DNA of 5,797 bases from NCBI GenBank assembly GCA_031280075.1, contig JAITHG010000257.1:1-5797 (forward strand), read 5' to 3'. Source of the DNA: Eubacteriales Family XIII. Incertae Sedis bacterium (GTDB lineage: Bacteria; Bacillota_A; Clostridia; Peptostreptococcales; Anaerovoracaceae). The translations under genes and the position numbers were made by a program. The notes under the pieces are model-generated. The model was given only the letters and a program-made list of their open reading frames with translations. It searched no databases and was not told the origin of the DNA. Below, one piece after another: positions 5,028 through 5,797 of the stretch. Within the stretch, counting starts at the first letter, position 1. Every line of letters starts with the position of its first letter.

Positions 5028-5797
5028 CTACCGTATGACCTCGTTCTGGTAATGCTCGATGAGCCCTGAGCGCAGCCGCCAAAGCTCGTCGGACAGATCG
5101 ACATAATATGCCTGCGGGTTTTCAAACCGCAGCAGCTCCTCCCACAGGGTGCCCACCTGCTCGCGGCAGTGCGCCTGGATCTCGTCGATGCCCGGCAGCT
5201 CGTAGACGAGCTGCCCCTTGCGGAAGATCTCCTTTCGCAGGTTGACCGCGACAAAGTTGGAAAGCTGTTTGCGCTTCCACGTGAACGACGGATCGAAGAT
5301 GGTGTAGTCGTCCCCGGCGGGCGCGGGTTCGTGGTGCAGCGTGATGACATCGCAGAGCACGCGGTTCGTCTCCTTGTCGAACAGGCGATAGAGCGTCTTG
5401 AACCCCGGGTTTGTGAGCTTCTCCACGTTCTCGCTGATCTTCATCTTCGGGATGATTTCGCCGTCCTTCTCGATGCCCGCGAGCTTGTAGACACCCCCGA
5501 ACACGGGCTCTGAGCGCGCCGTGATCAGCCGCTCCCCCGCGCCGAAGCTGTTGATCTGCGCGCCCTGCTGCAGCACGTCGCGGATCAGCCACTCGTCCAG
5601 GGAGTTGGAGATGACGATGCCGCAGTCCGGGAAGCCTGCCTCGTCGAGCATCGTCCGTGCGCGCTTCGTGAGGTAGGTGATGTCGCCGCTGTCGATGCGG
5701 ATGGCCATCTTGTTCGGCTTCGTCTCGCGGAAGACGCGGATCGCGTTGGGAATGCCCGACTTCAGCACGTTGTAGGTGTCCACGAGCAGGGTGCAGT
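5028..5797 (-). CDS. pncB: Nicotinate phosphoribosyltransferase, C-terminal part (5' end outside window)
   Basis: The frame is open from the right edge to TAG 5030-5028, giving 255 complete codons of a protein usually near 480-490 residues; the N-terminal half is missing. The enzyme joins nicotinate and phosphoribosyl pyrophosphate to form nicotinate mononucleotide, with ATP, in the Preiss-Handler route of NAD salvage. Motifs by position in the fragment are TLLVDTYNVLKSG at 2-14, RIDSGD at 33-38 and ISNSLDE at 62-68. Further on come FGAGERLIT, the glycine-rich phosphate-binding stretch, then DPSFTWKRK and the C-terminal YYVDLSDELWRLR, all typical of the Firmicute form. The GTG at 5783 lies inside the conserved TLLVDTY motif and is not the start. 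The gene is followed at 71 bases by ilvE on the same strand, with no terminator between them, so the two probably share a transcript. Confidence 0.92.
   Translation of the reverse strand, partial: CTLLVDTYNVLKSGIPNAIRVFRETKPNKMAIRIDSGDITYLTKRARTMLDEAGFPDCGIVISNSLDEWLIRDVLQQGAQINSFGAGERLITARSEPVFGGVYKLAGIEKDGEIIPKMKISENVEKLTNPGFKTLYRLFDKETNRVLCDVITLHHEPAPAGDDYTIFDPSFTWKRKQLSNFVAVNLRKEIFRKGQLVYELPGIDEIQAHCREQVGTLWEELLRFENPQAYYVDLSDELWRLRSGLIEHYQNEVIR

Overview
The window looks like chromosome of a fairly GC-rich Firmicute. I favour a member of the Negativicutes, such as the Selenomonas group, but only by impression. The reasons are strong Shine-Dalgarno sites (AAAGGGAGG, GGAGGT), extended -10 promoters (TGnTATAAT), a SWIM-type SNF2 protein of the kind found in Firmicutes, and Firmicute-like class II aldolase and nicotinate phosphoribosyltransferase sequences. 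No rRNA, tRNA, CRISPR array, phage gene or intact insertion sequence is visible.

Layout. Bases 1-1374 (minus) hold the first 458 codons of a SWIM zinc-finger protein that is very probably the N-terminal half of an SNF2-family helicase; the ATPase part lies beyond the left edge. A gene-poor stretch of 366 bases (1375-1740) follows. It carries two divergent promoters, one reading left into the SWIM/SNF2 gene and one reading right, and between them several palindromes and a two-sided A/T-flanked hairpin. To the right on the plus strand are a small membrane-anchored protein ending in an MltG-like LysM-type domain (1741-2277) and a class II fructose-bisphosphate aldolase (2378-3307). A short repeat-rich gap of 82 bases separates these from a convergent minus-strand cluster. 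Read in its own direction, that cluster is pncB (5' end cut off by the right edge), ilvE and ilvN.

How the genes work together. IlvE carries out the last step of valine, leucine and isoleucine synthesis. IlvN is the regulatory subunit of acetolactate synthase, which catalyses the first common step, so the pair belongs to branched-chain amino acid metabolism. PncB feeds NAD salvage and is likely co-transcribed rather than part of the same pathway. The aldolase is central glycolysis. The MltG-like protein probably acts at the cell envelope.

The gene content is mostly ordinary housekeeping, and I do not see a convincing new multi-gene system. The points most worth a second look are small-scale. 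A 21-base direct repeat duplicates the ribosome binding site and start codon of ilvE and creates an overlapping short upstream ORF. The MltG-like gene has a promoter so close that its ATG falls at the expected transcription start. The structured region between the divergent promoters has no assigned function.
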